Below are positions 1 to 6,133 of a DNA stretch of 34,405 nt, piece by piece (positions within the stretch are counted from its first letter, which is position 1; the number at the start of each line of letters is the position of its first letter). Origin of the DNA: a virus; IMG/VR virus record IMGVR_UViG_3300027508_000024, positions 1-34,405 of that record. The stretch is one strand, 5' to 3'. Made by a program: the position numbers and the translations under genes. The notes beneath the pieces are model-generated. The model did no database searches. It was given only the letters and a program-made list of their open reading frames with translations, and was not told the origin of the DNA.

Positions 1-657
1 TCTGGAGCAACATCAGATATAAATCTTAATAATGGAACATTAAACTTAAATGGAAAAACTTTAACCCCAGGATCAACATTTATAACTGGAACCGGAACAA
101 AAAATTTGACTTTTAATGGTGGTACGTTGATTTGCCCTCTCGCTGTTAGCAGTGCTTTTAATAACTTCCAACCCACAGGATTTACCACAACAGCAGGGAC
201 AGGTACAGGCACGATCTCCATGACTGCCGCAACTGCCAAGGGGTTTGTCGGCGGGGGGTCTACCTTTAACTGCACACTAAACCAAGGTGGTGCTGGTGCT
301 TTGACTATCACAGGCTCAAACACATTCAGCAACATTACCAATACTTATAAAACCACTGGCGCAACGTCTATCCTGTTTACGGCGGCAACAACTAGCACAT
401 TTACCGATTGGAATGCAAGTGGTGAATCTACAAGACTTCTAACCATTGGCTCTGTAACGGCGGCAAGCCATACGCTATCTAAGGCAAGCGGTACTGTAAG
501 CGCAGACTTCTTGTCAATCAGTAGGTCTACAGCTACAGGCGGGGCAGGATGGTATGCAGGGGCAAACTCCACAGATGGTGGCAATAACTCAGGATGGATA
601 TTTACAGCACCTCCTGCGCCTAGCGGCAGTAACAGCAACTTTTTAATGTTCTTTTGA
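1..657 (+). CDS. Tail fibre-like protein, C-terminal part (5' truncated by window edge)
   Basis: The frame is open from base 1 to the TGA at 657 and has no start, so the gene begins outside the window. The protein is rich in Thr, Ser, Gly and Asn with short beta-strand-like repeats such as NGTLNLNG, typical of phage fibre or adhesin shafts. It ends in a Pro/Gly-rich tail and FLMFF. It aligns end to end with the C-terminus of the 707-residue fibre at 32159-34282. About a dozen residues differ in the N-terminal half, but the last 83 residues are identical although the DNA differs at many synonymous sites. It is probably a receptor-binding or fibre protein on the virion. Whether this is a second gene copy or a haplotype of the same gene cannot be told from one contig. 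Confidence 0.8.
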   Translation, partial: SGATSDINLNNGTLNLNGKTLTPGSTFITGTGTKNLTFNGGTLICPLAVSSAFNNFQPTGFTTTAGTGTGTISMTAATAKGFVGGGSTFNCTLNQGGAGALTITGSNTFSNITNTYKTTGATSILFTAATTSTFTDWNASGESTRLLTIGSVTAASHTLSKASGTVSADFLSISRSTATGGAGWYAGANSTDGGNNSGWIFTAPPAPSGSNSNFLMFF

Positions 658-664
658 GGAAACA

Positions 665-1126
665 ATGACTCCTGAACTACAAAAGTACTCCTCAGAAGAT
701 TCTTTTAAATTAGAGTTTTCTGATAATGAAATTACAACAAAATCTTGTTCATTGTGTTATGAAAAAAAACCATTTGGGGATTTTCTAAAAAATGTGCGCT
801 ATAAAGATGGATACTATAAACATTGCAAAAAGTGCCACTATGAGGTTTATGGTAGGGATTCCCACTACAGAAGAACTTATGGCGTTACGCAACATGAATA
901 TAACTTAATGGTTGCAAAACAAGGAAGTAAGTGTAAAGTGTGTGAAGTAGAAGCTGGCGATGGTCACATGAGTAGATTGGTTGTAGACCATTGTCATAAG
1001 AGTAATGAAATGCGTGGTTTAATATGCCAAAGTTGTAACATGGCACTAGGAAATGCTAAAGACAATTCTGAAATCTTAAGAAAACTAGCTGATTACTTGG
1101 ATGAATTTTATGACCCCAGAACTTGA
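665..1126 (+). CDS. Endonuclease VII-type HNH nuclease (probable free-standing homing endonuclease)
   Basis: This 153-residue protein has two cysteine-pair zinc sites. The first is C28/C31 with C54/C57. The second is C90/C93 with C121/C124, framing the beta-beta-alpha-metal core D108-H109-C110-H111. The spacing and the LICQSCNMALG segment match the recombination endonuclease VII family (T4 gp49-like), which is also common as mobile HNH genes in phages. It starts 7 bases after the fibre stop behind a GAGGAAAC ribosome site. Its first eight residues, MTPELQKY, copy the start of the protein normally encoded there (compare 34290-34405). This suggests it inserted at that start codon and took over its translation signal. 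It overlaps the displaced gene by 17 bases. Homing activity is inferred; the nuclease fold is well supported. Confidence 0.85.
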   Translation: MTPELQKYSSEDSFKLEFSDNEITTKSCSLCYEKKPFGDFLKNVRYKDGYYKHCKKCHYEVYGRDSHYRRTYGVTQHEYNLMVAKQGSKCKVCEVEAGDGHMSRLVVDHCHKSNEMRGLICQSCNMALGNAKDNSEILRKLADYLDEFYDPRT

Positions 1127-1349
1127 GAAATACTACACCGACCGTTTTTCCATGATGTCTATGGACGGTTGGAAAGAATTGACTATTGATATTGACAATA
1201 TGATAGAGTCACTCAATAATATAAGCGTTATTCCTGATGAAAAGACCTTAATGTTTAAAAAAGGGGAACTTTCCATCTTGACTTGGCTAAAAACCTTGAA
1301 AGAGGTCAGCGAACAAGCGTATGAGGAATTGAATGAAAAGAATGTTTGA
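1110..1349 (+). CDS. Conserved hypothetical phage protein, 79 aa
   Basis: No function is recognised. It is a small, acidic, mostly helical protein with MMSMDGWKELTIDID near the N-terminus. An ATG at 1101 is in frame, but 1110 is preferred because the gene copy at 34290-34405 starts with the same MTPEL. The start lies inside the HNH gene, with only a weak GGA upstream, whereas the copy at the other end of the window has GAGGAAAC. The HNH insertion has therefore probably weakened or altered its translation. It sits between the fibre and the scaffold in the structural operon and overlaps the next gene by 17 bases, so a virion or assembly role is possible but not shown. Confidence 0.75.
   Translation: MTPELEKYYTDRFSMMSMDGWKELTIDIDNMIESLNNISVIPDEKTLMFKKGELSILTWLKTLKEVSEQAYEELNEKNV
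1140..1225. repeat. 86-bp exact direct repeat, copy 1
   Basis: Bases 1140-1225 are identical to 34320-34405, the last bases of the window. The repeat lies inside the small gene after the fibre. An exact match between a contig end and an internal site near the other end is typical of an assembler closing a circular or terminally redundant genome. Here it is not at base 1, which points to two variants of the region. Confidence 0.9.
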
Positions 1350-1560
1350 TTTTGCCTGTGCAAACGGGCATAAAACTGAAAGACTTGTTAATTATGAGTT
1401 AACGAGTTTTCGATGTGAGTGCGGAGAAACAGCCAACCGTACTCTGTCTGCTCCAAACTTCAAACTAGAAGGGTGGTCTGGTTCTTTCCCATCAGAACAT
1501 GGGAAGTTCGAGAAAAAACACCTAGATCAGTTGAAGTGGGAGCAAAAGCACAACTCATAA
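1333..1560 (+). CDS. Small zinc-ribbon protein (FmdB-like)
   Basis: This 75-residue protein opens with MFDFACANGHKTERLV, then CxCG (FRCECG) about 17 residues later. A Cys-x3-His half paired with Cys-x-Cys is the pattern of FmdB-type zinc ribbons found as small proteins in many phages and bacteria. The rest is polar and ends in Lys/His-rich sequence. The start overlaps the previous gene by 17 bases and has a GAGGAA upstream. Position just before the scaffold gene suggests expression with the head genes. Role unknown; zinc binding is inferred from the cysteines. Confidence 0.7.
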   Translation: MKRMFDFACANGHKTERLVNYELTSFRCECGETANRTLSAPNFKLEGWSGSFPSEHGKFEKKHLDQLKWEQKHNS

Positions 1561-1616
1561 ACAGAAATGTCGAGTTGAATGTCCTAGAACCGATAACGGC
1601 AGGAAAAGGTAAAAAT

Positions 1617-2372
1617 ATGTTGATTGACAATGATGATGAGTCGCTAAGTGAGTTAGATGCAGTCGAGCAAAAGAAGCAACTACCTGAAGTAGCACCACTG
1701 ACTGAGATGCCTGAGAAATACAGGCAGAAATCTCTAGAAGAAGTGGTCAAAATGCACCAAGAAGCTGAAAAGCTGATTGGAAAGCAAGCGCAGGAAGTTG
1801 GGGAAGTGCGAAAGCTGGCAGATGAACTTATAAAGCAAAACCTCTCCTCAAAACAGCAACCTATTGAGAAAGAGCCTGAAGTAGATTTTTTCGAGAATCC
1901 ACAAGAGGCAGTTCGCAGGACTGTTGACAACCATCCCGATGTACTTGCCGCTAGACAAGCTGGTCAAGATTTCAAAAAGATGCAGATTCAACAAAAGCTG
2001 GCGCAAGAACATCCTGATTTCGGTCAGATTGCTCAAGATGCAGACTTTGTGAATTGGGTGAAATCTTCACCTATTCGCCTTGGTTTGTATGCAAAAGCTG
2101 ATGGTGAATATGATTACGACAGTGCAAACGAATTGTTGAGTACCTATAAACAGTTGCGTGGCGTTAAGACAAGACAGACTAATGAAGCAGGGGAAACTCA
2201 GCGCAAGTCTAGCCTTAAAGCAGCGGGTGTTGATGTAGGTGGAAGTGGGGAGTCTGGAAAAAGAGTCTATCGAAGGGCTGATCTAATTCGGCTGAAGATG
2301 ACTGACCCAGACCGTTATGAAGCGTTGAGCGGAGAAATCATGCAAGCGTATCAAGACGGACGGGTTAGATAA
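1617..2372 (+). CDS. Scaffolding protein for capsid assembly
   Basis: A 251-residue, highly charged, mostly helical protein rich in Glu, Lys and Gln, with predicted coiled coil around residues 30-85. The C-terminus is basic (KRVYRRADLIRLK, then a short amphipathic helix), as in phage scaffolds whose C-terminal helix docks on the coat protein. It lies directly before the coat gene, the usual place. An upstream in-frame ATG at 1419 would overlap the zinc-ribbon gene deeply and add non-matching sequence. The ATG at 1617 has AGGAAAAGG in front and gives a natural acidic N-terminus (MLIDNDDESLSELDA). It acts inside the procapsid and is not expected in the mature head. Assignment rests on position and composition. 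Confidence 0.8.
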   Translation: MLIDNDDESLSELDAVEQKKQLPEVAPLTEMPEKYRQKSLEEVVKMHQEAEKLIGKQAQEVGEVRKLADELIKQNLSSKQQPIEKEPEVDFFENPQEAVRRTVDNHPDVLAARQAGQDFKKMQIQQKLAQEHPDFGQIAQDADFVNWVKSSPIRLGLYAKADGEYDYDSANELLSTYKQLRGVKTRQTNEAGETQRKSSLKAAGVDVGGSGESGKRVYRRADLIRLKMTDPDRYEALSGEIMQAYQDGRVR

Positions 2373-2401
2373 TTTAACTTATCGTTTTTTGGAGATTTAA
2401 C

Positions 2402-3355
2402 ATGGCAACATCATTTTCCCCCAGTAATTCAGTTACTGTTACCACAGCAAATACATTCATCCCTGAAATTTGGTCAGATGAAATCGTAGCTGCCTACAAG
2501 AAAAACTTGGTTCTTGCTAACCTCGTTATGAAGATGAACTTTAAAGGTAAGAAGGGTGATGTAGTTCACATCCCTGCACCTACCCGTGGTTCTGCTTCTG
2601 CTAAAGCCGCTGAAACAGCAGTCACTTTGATTGCTGCTACAGAGTCTGAAGTTCAAGTGTCAATCAACAAGCATTATGAATATTCACGTTTGATTGAGGA
2701 TATTGTCGAAGCCCAAGCCTTGAACAGCTTGCGTAACTTCTATACCTCTGACGCTGGTTATGCTCTGGCTAAACAAGTCGATACTGACTTGGTTCAGTTG
2801 GGTCGTTCAACCAATGGCGGTGCTGGTACAAATGCTTACGCAACTGGTGCGTTTATTGGTGGTGACGGTACTACTGCTTATGTTGCTGCAAGCAACAATG
2901 AGTCAGCATTGACCGATGCCGCTATTCGCCGCACTATTCAGCGTCTTGATGACACTGATACCCCAATGGATCAGCGTTTCTTCTTGATTCCTCCATCAAG
3001 CCGTAACACATTGATGGGTTTGGCTCGTTACACTGAACAAGCCTTTGTTGGTGGTACTAACAGTACTATTCGCACTGGTGAAATTGGCAACCTGTACGGC
3101 ATCCCTGTGTTTGTCTCAAGCAACACTGATACTGCATCAGGTTCTGCTGGCGCACGAGTTTGTTTAATGGGTCACCGTGATTCAATGGTGCTGGTTGAGC
3201 AAGTTGCTTTGCGTTCACAAGTACAGTACAAGCAAGAGTATCTTGCTAATCTGTTCACATCTGACACTCTGTATGGCGTTCAGATTCTTCGTAATGCGGC
3301 AAGCACTGGTGCGGCTAAGTCTGCATCTATGTTCGCTTTGTTGGTTCCTGCCTAA
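2402..3355 (+). CDS. Major capsid protein (HK97-fold coat protein)
   Basis: A 317-residue protein with the features of phage coat proteins: an N-terminal arm ending in PEIWSDEIVAAYKKNLVLANLV, then GDVVHIPAPTRG, a long middle helix region around residues 95-130 (EYSRLIEDIVEAQAL), and a C-terminal domain with GIPVFVSSNTD, an A-domain style strand-turn. It follows the scaffold by 29 bases with TGGAG before the ATG. A strong hairpin terminator follows at 3367-3397, as expected for the most abundant structural gene. The protein forms the icosahedral shell. The family call is from motif order and gene position, not a database match. Confidence 0.9.
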   Translation: MATSFSPSNSVTVTTANTFIPEIWSDEIVAAYKKNLVLANLVMKMNFKGKKGDVVHIPAPTRGSASAKAAETAVTLIAATESEVQVSINKHYEYSRLIEDIVEAQALNSLRNFYTSDAGYALAKQVDTDLVQLGRSTNGGAGTNAYATGAFIGGDGTTAYVAASNNESALTDAAIRRTIQRLDDTDTPMDQRFFLIPPSSRNTLMGLARYTEQAFVGGTNSTIRTGEIGNLYGIPVFVSSNTDTASGSAGARVCLMGHRDSMVLVEQVALRSQVQYKQEYLANLFTSDTLYGVQILRNAASTGAAKSASMFALLVPA

Positions 3356-3366
3356 TTGCAGTTGCG

Positions 3367-3397
3367 CCCCCTGCCCTAGTGGTGGGGGGACTTTTTT
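3367..3397 (+). terminator. Rho-independent terminator after coat gene
   Basis: A nine-pair stem (3367-3375 with 3381-3389, including two G-T wobbles) closes a CTAGT loop and is followed by ACTTTTTT. It probably reduces readthrough from the coat gene into downstream genes. Confidence 0.8.
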
Positions 3398-3420
3398 AAA
3401 CCTAATTAGGAGAAATCAAA

Positions 3421-3744
3421 ATGGCAACAGCAAGTGCAGTTGTAACACGCAGAGGTAATGACAGTTTTCGGGGTTTGTTCTCCGATACTTGGTCAGTTGT
3501 TTGTACCTTAAATGCTGGTTCATTAGTTGATGGTGCTGGTGAAACAGATGATGTAACAGTTCCTGGTGTCGCTTTGGGTGACATGGTTCTTGGTACATCT
3601 TTGGCTGTGGATTTGGTTGGTTTAACAGTTACTGGTTATGTCAGTGCTGCCAATACCGTCAAGTTCCGCATCCAAAACGAATCAGGTTCAACAGTGGACT
3701 TGGCATCAGCCACTATGGATATAGTTATTGTCCGTATGGTGTAA
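3421..3744 (+). CDS. Putative small virion protein (possible head decoration protein)
   Basis: A 107-residue protein predicted to be nearly all beta, with GETDDVTVPGVALGDMVLG and a C-terminal strand TMDIVIVRMV. Phage head decoration or stabilisation proteins are often of this size, beta-rich, and encoded right after the coat gene. It has a strong AGGAG ribosome site (about 3408) and sits alone between two hairpin terminators, suggesting expression at a level different from its neighbours. No family is recognised with certainty, so the decoration role is inference from position and composition. Confidence 0.65.
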   Translation: MATASAVVTRRGNDSFRGLFSDTWSVVCTLNAGSLVDGAGETDDVTVPGVALGDMVLGTSLAVDLVGLTVTGYVSAANTVKFRIQNESGSTVDLASATMDIVIVRMV

Positions 3745-3751
3745 AGATAGG

Positions 3752-3774
3752 GGGGGGCTAGTCCCCCCTTTCTC
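3752..3774 (+). terminator. Second G/C hairpin terminator
   Basis: Six G-C pairs (3752-3757 with 3763-3768) close a CTAGT loop, the same loop as the terminator at 3367-3397, followed by TTTCTC. The T-tract is interrupted, so termination may be partial. Confidence 0.65.
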
Positions 3775-3788
3775 ATTTAAAGGGTTTT

Positions 3789-4007
3789 ATGGCTACTTTT
3801 CGCTGTCTTCAATCAGGTAACACTGTAACTTTTACATATCAGCATGATATTGATTCTATGAAGGGTCATCAGGGATATGTGAGGATAGACGAGGCAGAAG
3901 TAACCACAGAATCTGTAGAATCAGAGACTAGAACAGATACCGCATTTGCGCCTGTGATTCCAACATTTAAGCGTATGGGAAGACCCCGAAAGGTAGCAAA
4001 TGTCTGA
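3789..4007 (+). CDS. Hypothetical protein, 72 aa
   Basis: No function is recognised. The N-terminal half (MATFRCLQSGNTVTF, then FTYQHDIDSMKGHQGY) looks like a compact beta-hairpin fold. The C-terminus is basic with KRMGRPRK, an AT-hook-like motif that could contact DNA. AAGGG lies just upstream of the ATG. It overlaps the next gene by 8 bases, so the two are probably translationally coupled. It lies among small structural-region genes of unknown role. Confidence 0.6.
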   Translation: MATFRCLQSGNTVTFTYQHDIDSMKGHQGYVRIDEAEVTTESVESETRTDTAFAPVIPTFKRMGRPRKVANV

Positions 4008-4203
4008 GATAGATGCTCGTGATTTTGGTCGGTTAGAGGCTCAAGTTGAGACTTTGCATGGTCAGGTAACTCAATTGAGTACTGATGTAAAAGCCTTACT
4101 TGAACTTGCCAACAAAGGCAAAGGTGGATTTTGGGTGGGTATGACTATCGCTTCATTCATGGGCGGCATCATTACCTTTATTGCTGATCGTGTCTGGAAA
4201 TAA
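4000..4203 (+). CDS. Small coiled-coil membrane protein (holin-like or XhlA-like)
   Basis: A 67-residue protein. Residues 8-36 form a heptad-patterned coiled coil (RLEAQVETLHGQVTQLSTDV), followed by a Lys/Gly linker and one membrane segment at about 44-62, ending in DRVWK. This coiled-coil plus single-TM layout resembles the hemolysin XhlA-type accessory lysis proteins. It is far from the lysis cassette at 14.5-16 kb, so it may instead be a virion membrane protein. It overlaps the upstream gene by 8 bases. Confidence 0.6.
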   Translation: MSEIDARDFGRLEAQVETLHGQVTQLSTDVKALLELANKGKGGFWVGMTIASFMGGIITFIADRVWK

Positions 4204-4213
4204 GGAGAATGCT

Positions 4214-4402
4214 ATGCCTATGGTTGGAAAAAAGAAGTTTCCCTACTCTGAAAAAGGCGAGAAAGAAGCCAAAGAGTATGGCAAGAAAAAGGGCGTTCCT
4301 GTGACCATTATGGTTGCGGTTGGTAAGCCAAAGATGCCAATGCCTATGCGTGGTGGTCGTACCGCTACTAACATGATGAAGAAATCCTCAAGAGGTAAAT
4401 AA
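4214..4402 (+). CDS. Small basic hypothetical protein, 62 aa
   Basis: A Lys- and Met-rich protein that begins MPMVGKKKFPYSEKG and ends in a Gly/Arg/Lys-rich tail (RGGRTATNMMKKSSRGK). An in-frame TTG at 4181 is possible, but the ATG at 4214 has AAGGAG seven bases upstream and does not run into the preceding gene. Its high positive charge suggests nucleic-acid contact, possibly inside the virion. No domain is recognised. The stop overlaps the next start. Confidence 0.6.
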   Translation: MPMVGKKKFPYSEKGEKEAKEYGKKKGVPVTIMVAVGKPKMPMPMRGGRTATNMMKKSSRGK

Positions 4403-4686
4403 TGTCATCCTTAACTACTCCCGCCACTCTATTGAGTGCTGTTACAGCATCAGGTGCATCTCGATCTGTGCAAGCAGATGCTGGTCAACCCGCATTCTTG
4501 CAAGTTAGTGGTATTACTACTGCAACTGTTGCATTCCAAGGTAGCTTGGATGGAACAACCTTTGCCACAATTGGCACTGCTTTGACTGCTGATGGCATTG
4601 TCACTATAGCCAATGCTCCCAAGTATTTGAGAGCAAATTGCACTGCTTACACCTCTGGAACTATCACGGCAAAAGTGTTGTACTAA
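4402..4686 (+). CDS. Hypothetical beta-rich protein, 94 aa
   Basis: The sequence is rich in Ala, Thr, Ser and Val and looks all-beta (VAFQGSLDGTTFATIG, then a YLRANCTAY strand). This pattern resembles small carbohydrate-binding-like or capsid-associated modules. It shares one base with the preceding gene and is followed ten bases later by the next gene. No family is recognised; a virion surface role would fit the location. Confidence 0.55.
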   Translation: MSSLTTPATLLSAVTASGASRSVQADAGQPAFLQVSGITTATVAFQGSLDGTTFATIGTALTADGIVTIANAPKYLRANCTAYTSGTITAKVLY

Positions 4687-4695
4687 GGAAAAGCC

Positions 4696-4854
4696 ATGAA
4701 ACAAGGACTTTACGCCAACATTAACGCAAAACAGGCTCGTATCAAGGCAGGGTCTGGTGAGAAGATGAACAAGGTGGGGTCTAAAGACGCACCTACTGCT
4801 GCTGACTTCAAACAAGCAGCAAAGACTGCAAAGAAGCCTAAAAAGGTAAAGTAG
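4696..4854 (+). CDS. Small basic hypothetical protein, 52 aa
   Basis: A short gene with AAGGAAAAG before the ATG. The protein starts MKQGLYANINAKQARIKAG, then SGEKMNKVGSKDAP, and ends in a run of lysines. I recall this sequence style (GLYANIHAKRARIAAGSGEKM) from small proteins in many aquatic phages, always of unknown function. It ends directly before the next ATG (TAG then ATG). It is probably expressed with the next gene, which has a similarly basic and conserved look. The recalled family link is from memory and untested. Confidence 0.65.
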   Translation: MKQGLYANINAKQARIKAGSGEKMNKVGSKDAPTAADFKQAAKTAKKPKKVK

Positions 4855-5157
4855 ATGAAAACACCCACTTGGCAAACAAAAGCTGGTCAAAATCCAAAAG
4901 GCGGCTTGAATGCCAAGGGCAGAGCATCTTATAATGCAGAAACTGGTGGCAACTTGAAAGCACCAGTAAAGTCAGGGGATAACCCTCGCAGGGCAAGTTT
5001 CTTGGCTCGTATGGCTGGTAACAGCGGTGCAGAGTACAAGGATGGTGAACCAACAAGACTGCTTCTTTCGCTTAAGGCATGGGGTGCTAACTCTAAGGCT
5101 GACGCAAAGGCAAAAGCTCAAGCTATATCCGCAAGGAACAAGGCAAAAGCAAAATGA
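4855..5157 (+). CDS. Conserved phage protein, 100 aa, basic (DUF6321-like)
   Basis: The protein carries the run NPKGGLNAKGRASY, then ETGGNLKAP, NPRRASFLARM and KAWGANS, ending in a Lys/Ala-rich tail. This motif series recurs in a family of small proteins from aquatic phages; I believe it matches the DUF6321 family, function unknown. The Lys- and Gly-rich character suggests nucleic-acid binding. It begins immediately after the preceding stop and overlaps the next gene by 4 bases (ATGA). Confidence 0.65.
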   Translation: MKTPTWQTKAGQNPKGGLNAKGRASYNAETGGNLKAPVKSGDNPRRASFLARMAGNSGAEYKDGEPTRLLLSLKAWGANSKADAKAKAQAISARNKAKAK

Positions 5158-5489
5158 GAGCATTATCAGTTGGTGTTAGTCCTACAGCGGCAGTAGACAC
5201 AACAGTCTATACCTGTCCTACTGGCTATTACTCTAAATTTACTGTAATGTATATACACAATACAGGTGGTTCTACCAAGCATATAACTGTTCAATGGTTT
5301 GACGCAAGTACTAATACAACCCTTGATATATTGACTCAATACGATTTCACATCAAAAAACTATTTGCAGTTTGATGGCAATGCCTACATTGTTTTTGAAG
5401 AAGGCGATAAGTTAAAAATAACTACTCAATCTGCAAGCTCATTTAGTTTTATAGCCACATTTGAAGAAGAAGGGTTGACAAGAGCATGA
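5154..5489 (+). CDS. Hypothetical beta-rich structural protein, 111 aa
   Basis: Alternating strand-like segments (TVYTCPTGYYSKFTVMYIHN, ITVQWFDAS, YLQFDGNAYIVFEEGDKL) fit a small jelly-roll or virion surface module. It overlaps the previous and next genes by 4 bases each (ATGA type), so it belongs to the connector-gene translation unit. It may be a head fibre, decoration or head-tail joining protein. No specific family is recognised. Confidence 0.6.
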   Translation: MRALSVGVSPTAAVDTTVYTCPTGYYSKFTVMYIHNTGGSTKHITVQWFDASTNTTLDILTQYDFTSKNYLQFDGNAYIVFEEGDKLKITTQSASSFSFIATFEEEGLTRA

Positions 5490-6133
5490 CCTACCTTGAA
5501 CTTGTAAACGATGTACTCGTAAGGTTGCGTGAAGCAACAGTTTCAACTGTTTCCGAAACAACTTATTCTTCCTTAATTGGAAAGTTTGTCAATGATGCAA
5601 AGCGTCAGATTGAAGATGCTTTTTCGTGGAATGTATTAGGTCAAACAATCACAGTCACTACTGCGGCATCTACACCAGCTTATTCTTTGACGGGTGCTGG
5701 TCAGAAGTTTCAAGTAATGGATGTAATCAACACCACAAGCAATGTTGGCCTTATAAACATCAGCTTTGTGGACATGAACCGCAAGCTGAACTTTACACCA
5801 CTAGTTAATTCAATCCCTACTGAATTTGCTTTTGATGGGGTTGATGGGAGCTACGACACCAAGGTAAATCTTTATCCAATCCCTGATGGTGCATACACAA
5901 TTAAGTTTGCTTTGACAGTGCCACAGGCTACGTTGACATCAGATGCAACTGTTGTTTCTGTTGCTGATACTCTAGTGTCTCAGAATGCTTATGCTCGTGC
6001 ATTGGTAGAACGTGGTGAAGATGGCGGCCTATCTTCATCTGAGGCTTATTTGCTTTACAAAGCTATGTTGGCTGATTACATTGCATTGGAAGGCACTCGC
6101 TATCCTGAAAATCAAGAGTTTGTGGCAACATGA
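5486..6133 (+). CDS. Head-to-tail connector (adaptor) protein, P22 gp4 / T7 gp11-like
   Basis: A 215-residue protein starting MTYLELVNDVLVRLRE, the typical helical opening of podovirus adaptor proteins that bind under the portal ring. It is followed by KFVNDAKRQIEDAFSW and a beta-rich middle, and ends in a helical segment containing RGEDGGLSS and LYKAMLADYIALE. Length is close to phage adaptors (about 165-215). It comes directly before the large stabilisation/hub protein with a 4-base overlap, the same order as in other podoviruses. It would seal the packaged head and seat the tail. Confidence 0.75.
   Translation: MTYLELVNDVLVRLREATVSTVSETTYSSLIGKFVNDAKRQIEDAFSWNVLGQTITVTTAASTPAYSLTGAGQKFQVMDVINTTSNVGLINISFVDMNRKLNFTPLVNSIPTEFAFDGVDGSYDTKVNLYPIPDGAYTIKFALTVPQATLTSDATVVSVADTLVSQNAYARALVERGEDGGLSSSEAYLLYKAMLADYIALEGTRYPENQEFVAT

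Noticed and set aside
1419-1616. Upstream extension of the scaffold gene
   Set aside because: It overlaps the zinc-ribbon gene deeply, while the ATG at 1617 has a good ribosome site and a natural acidic start.
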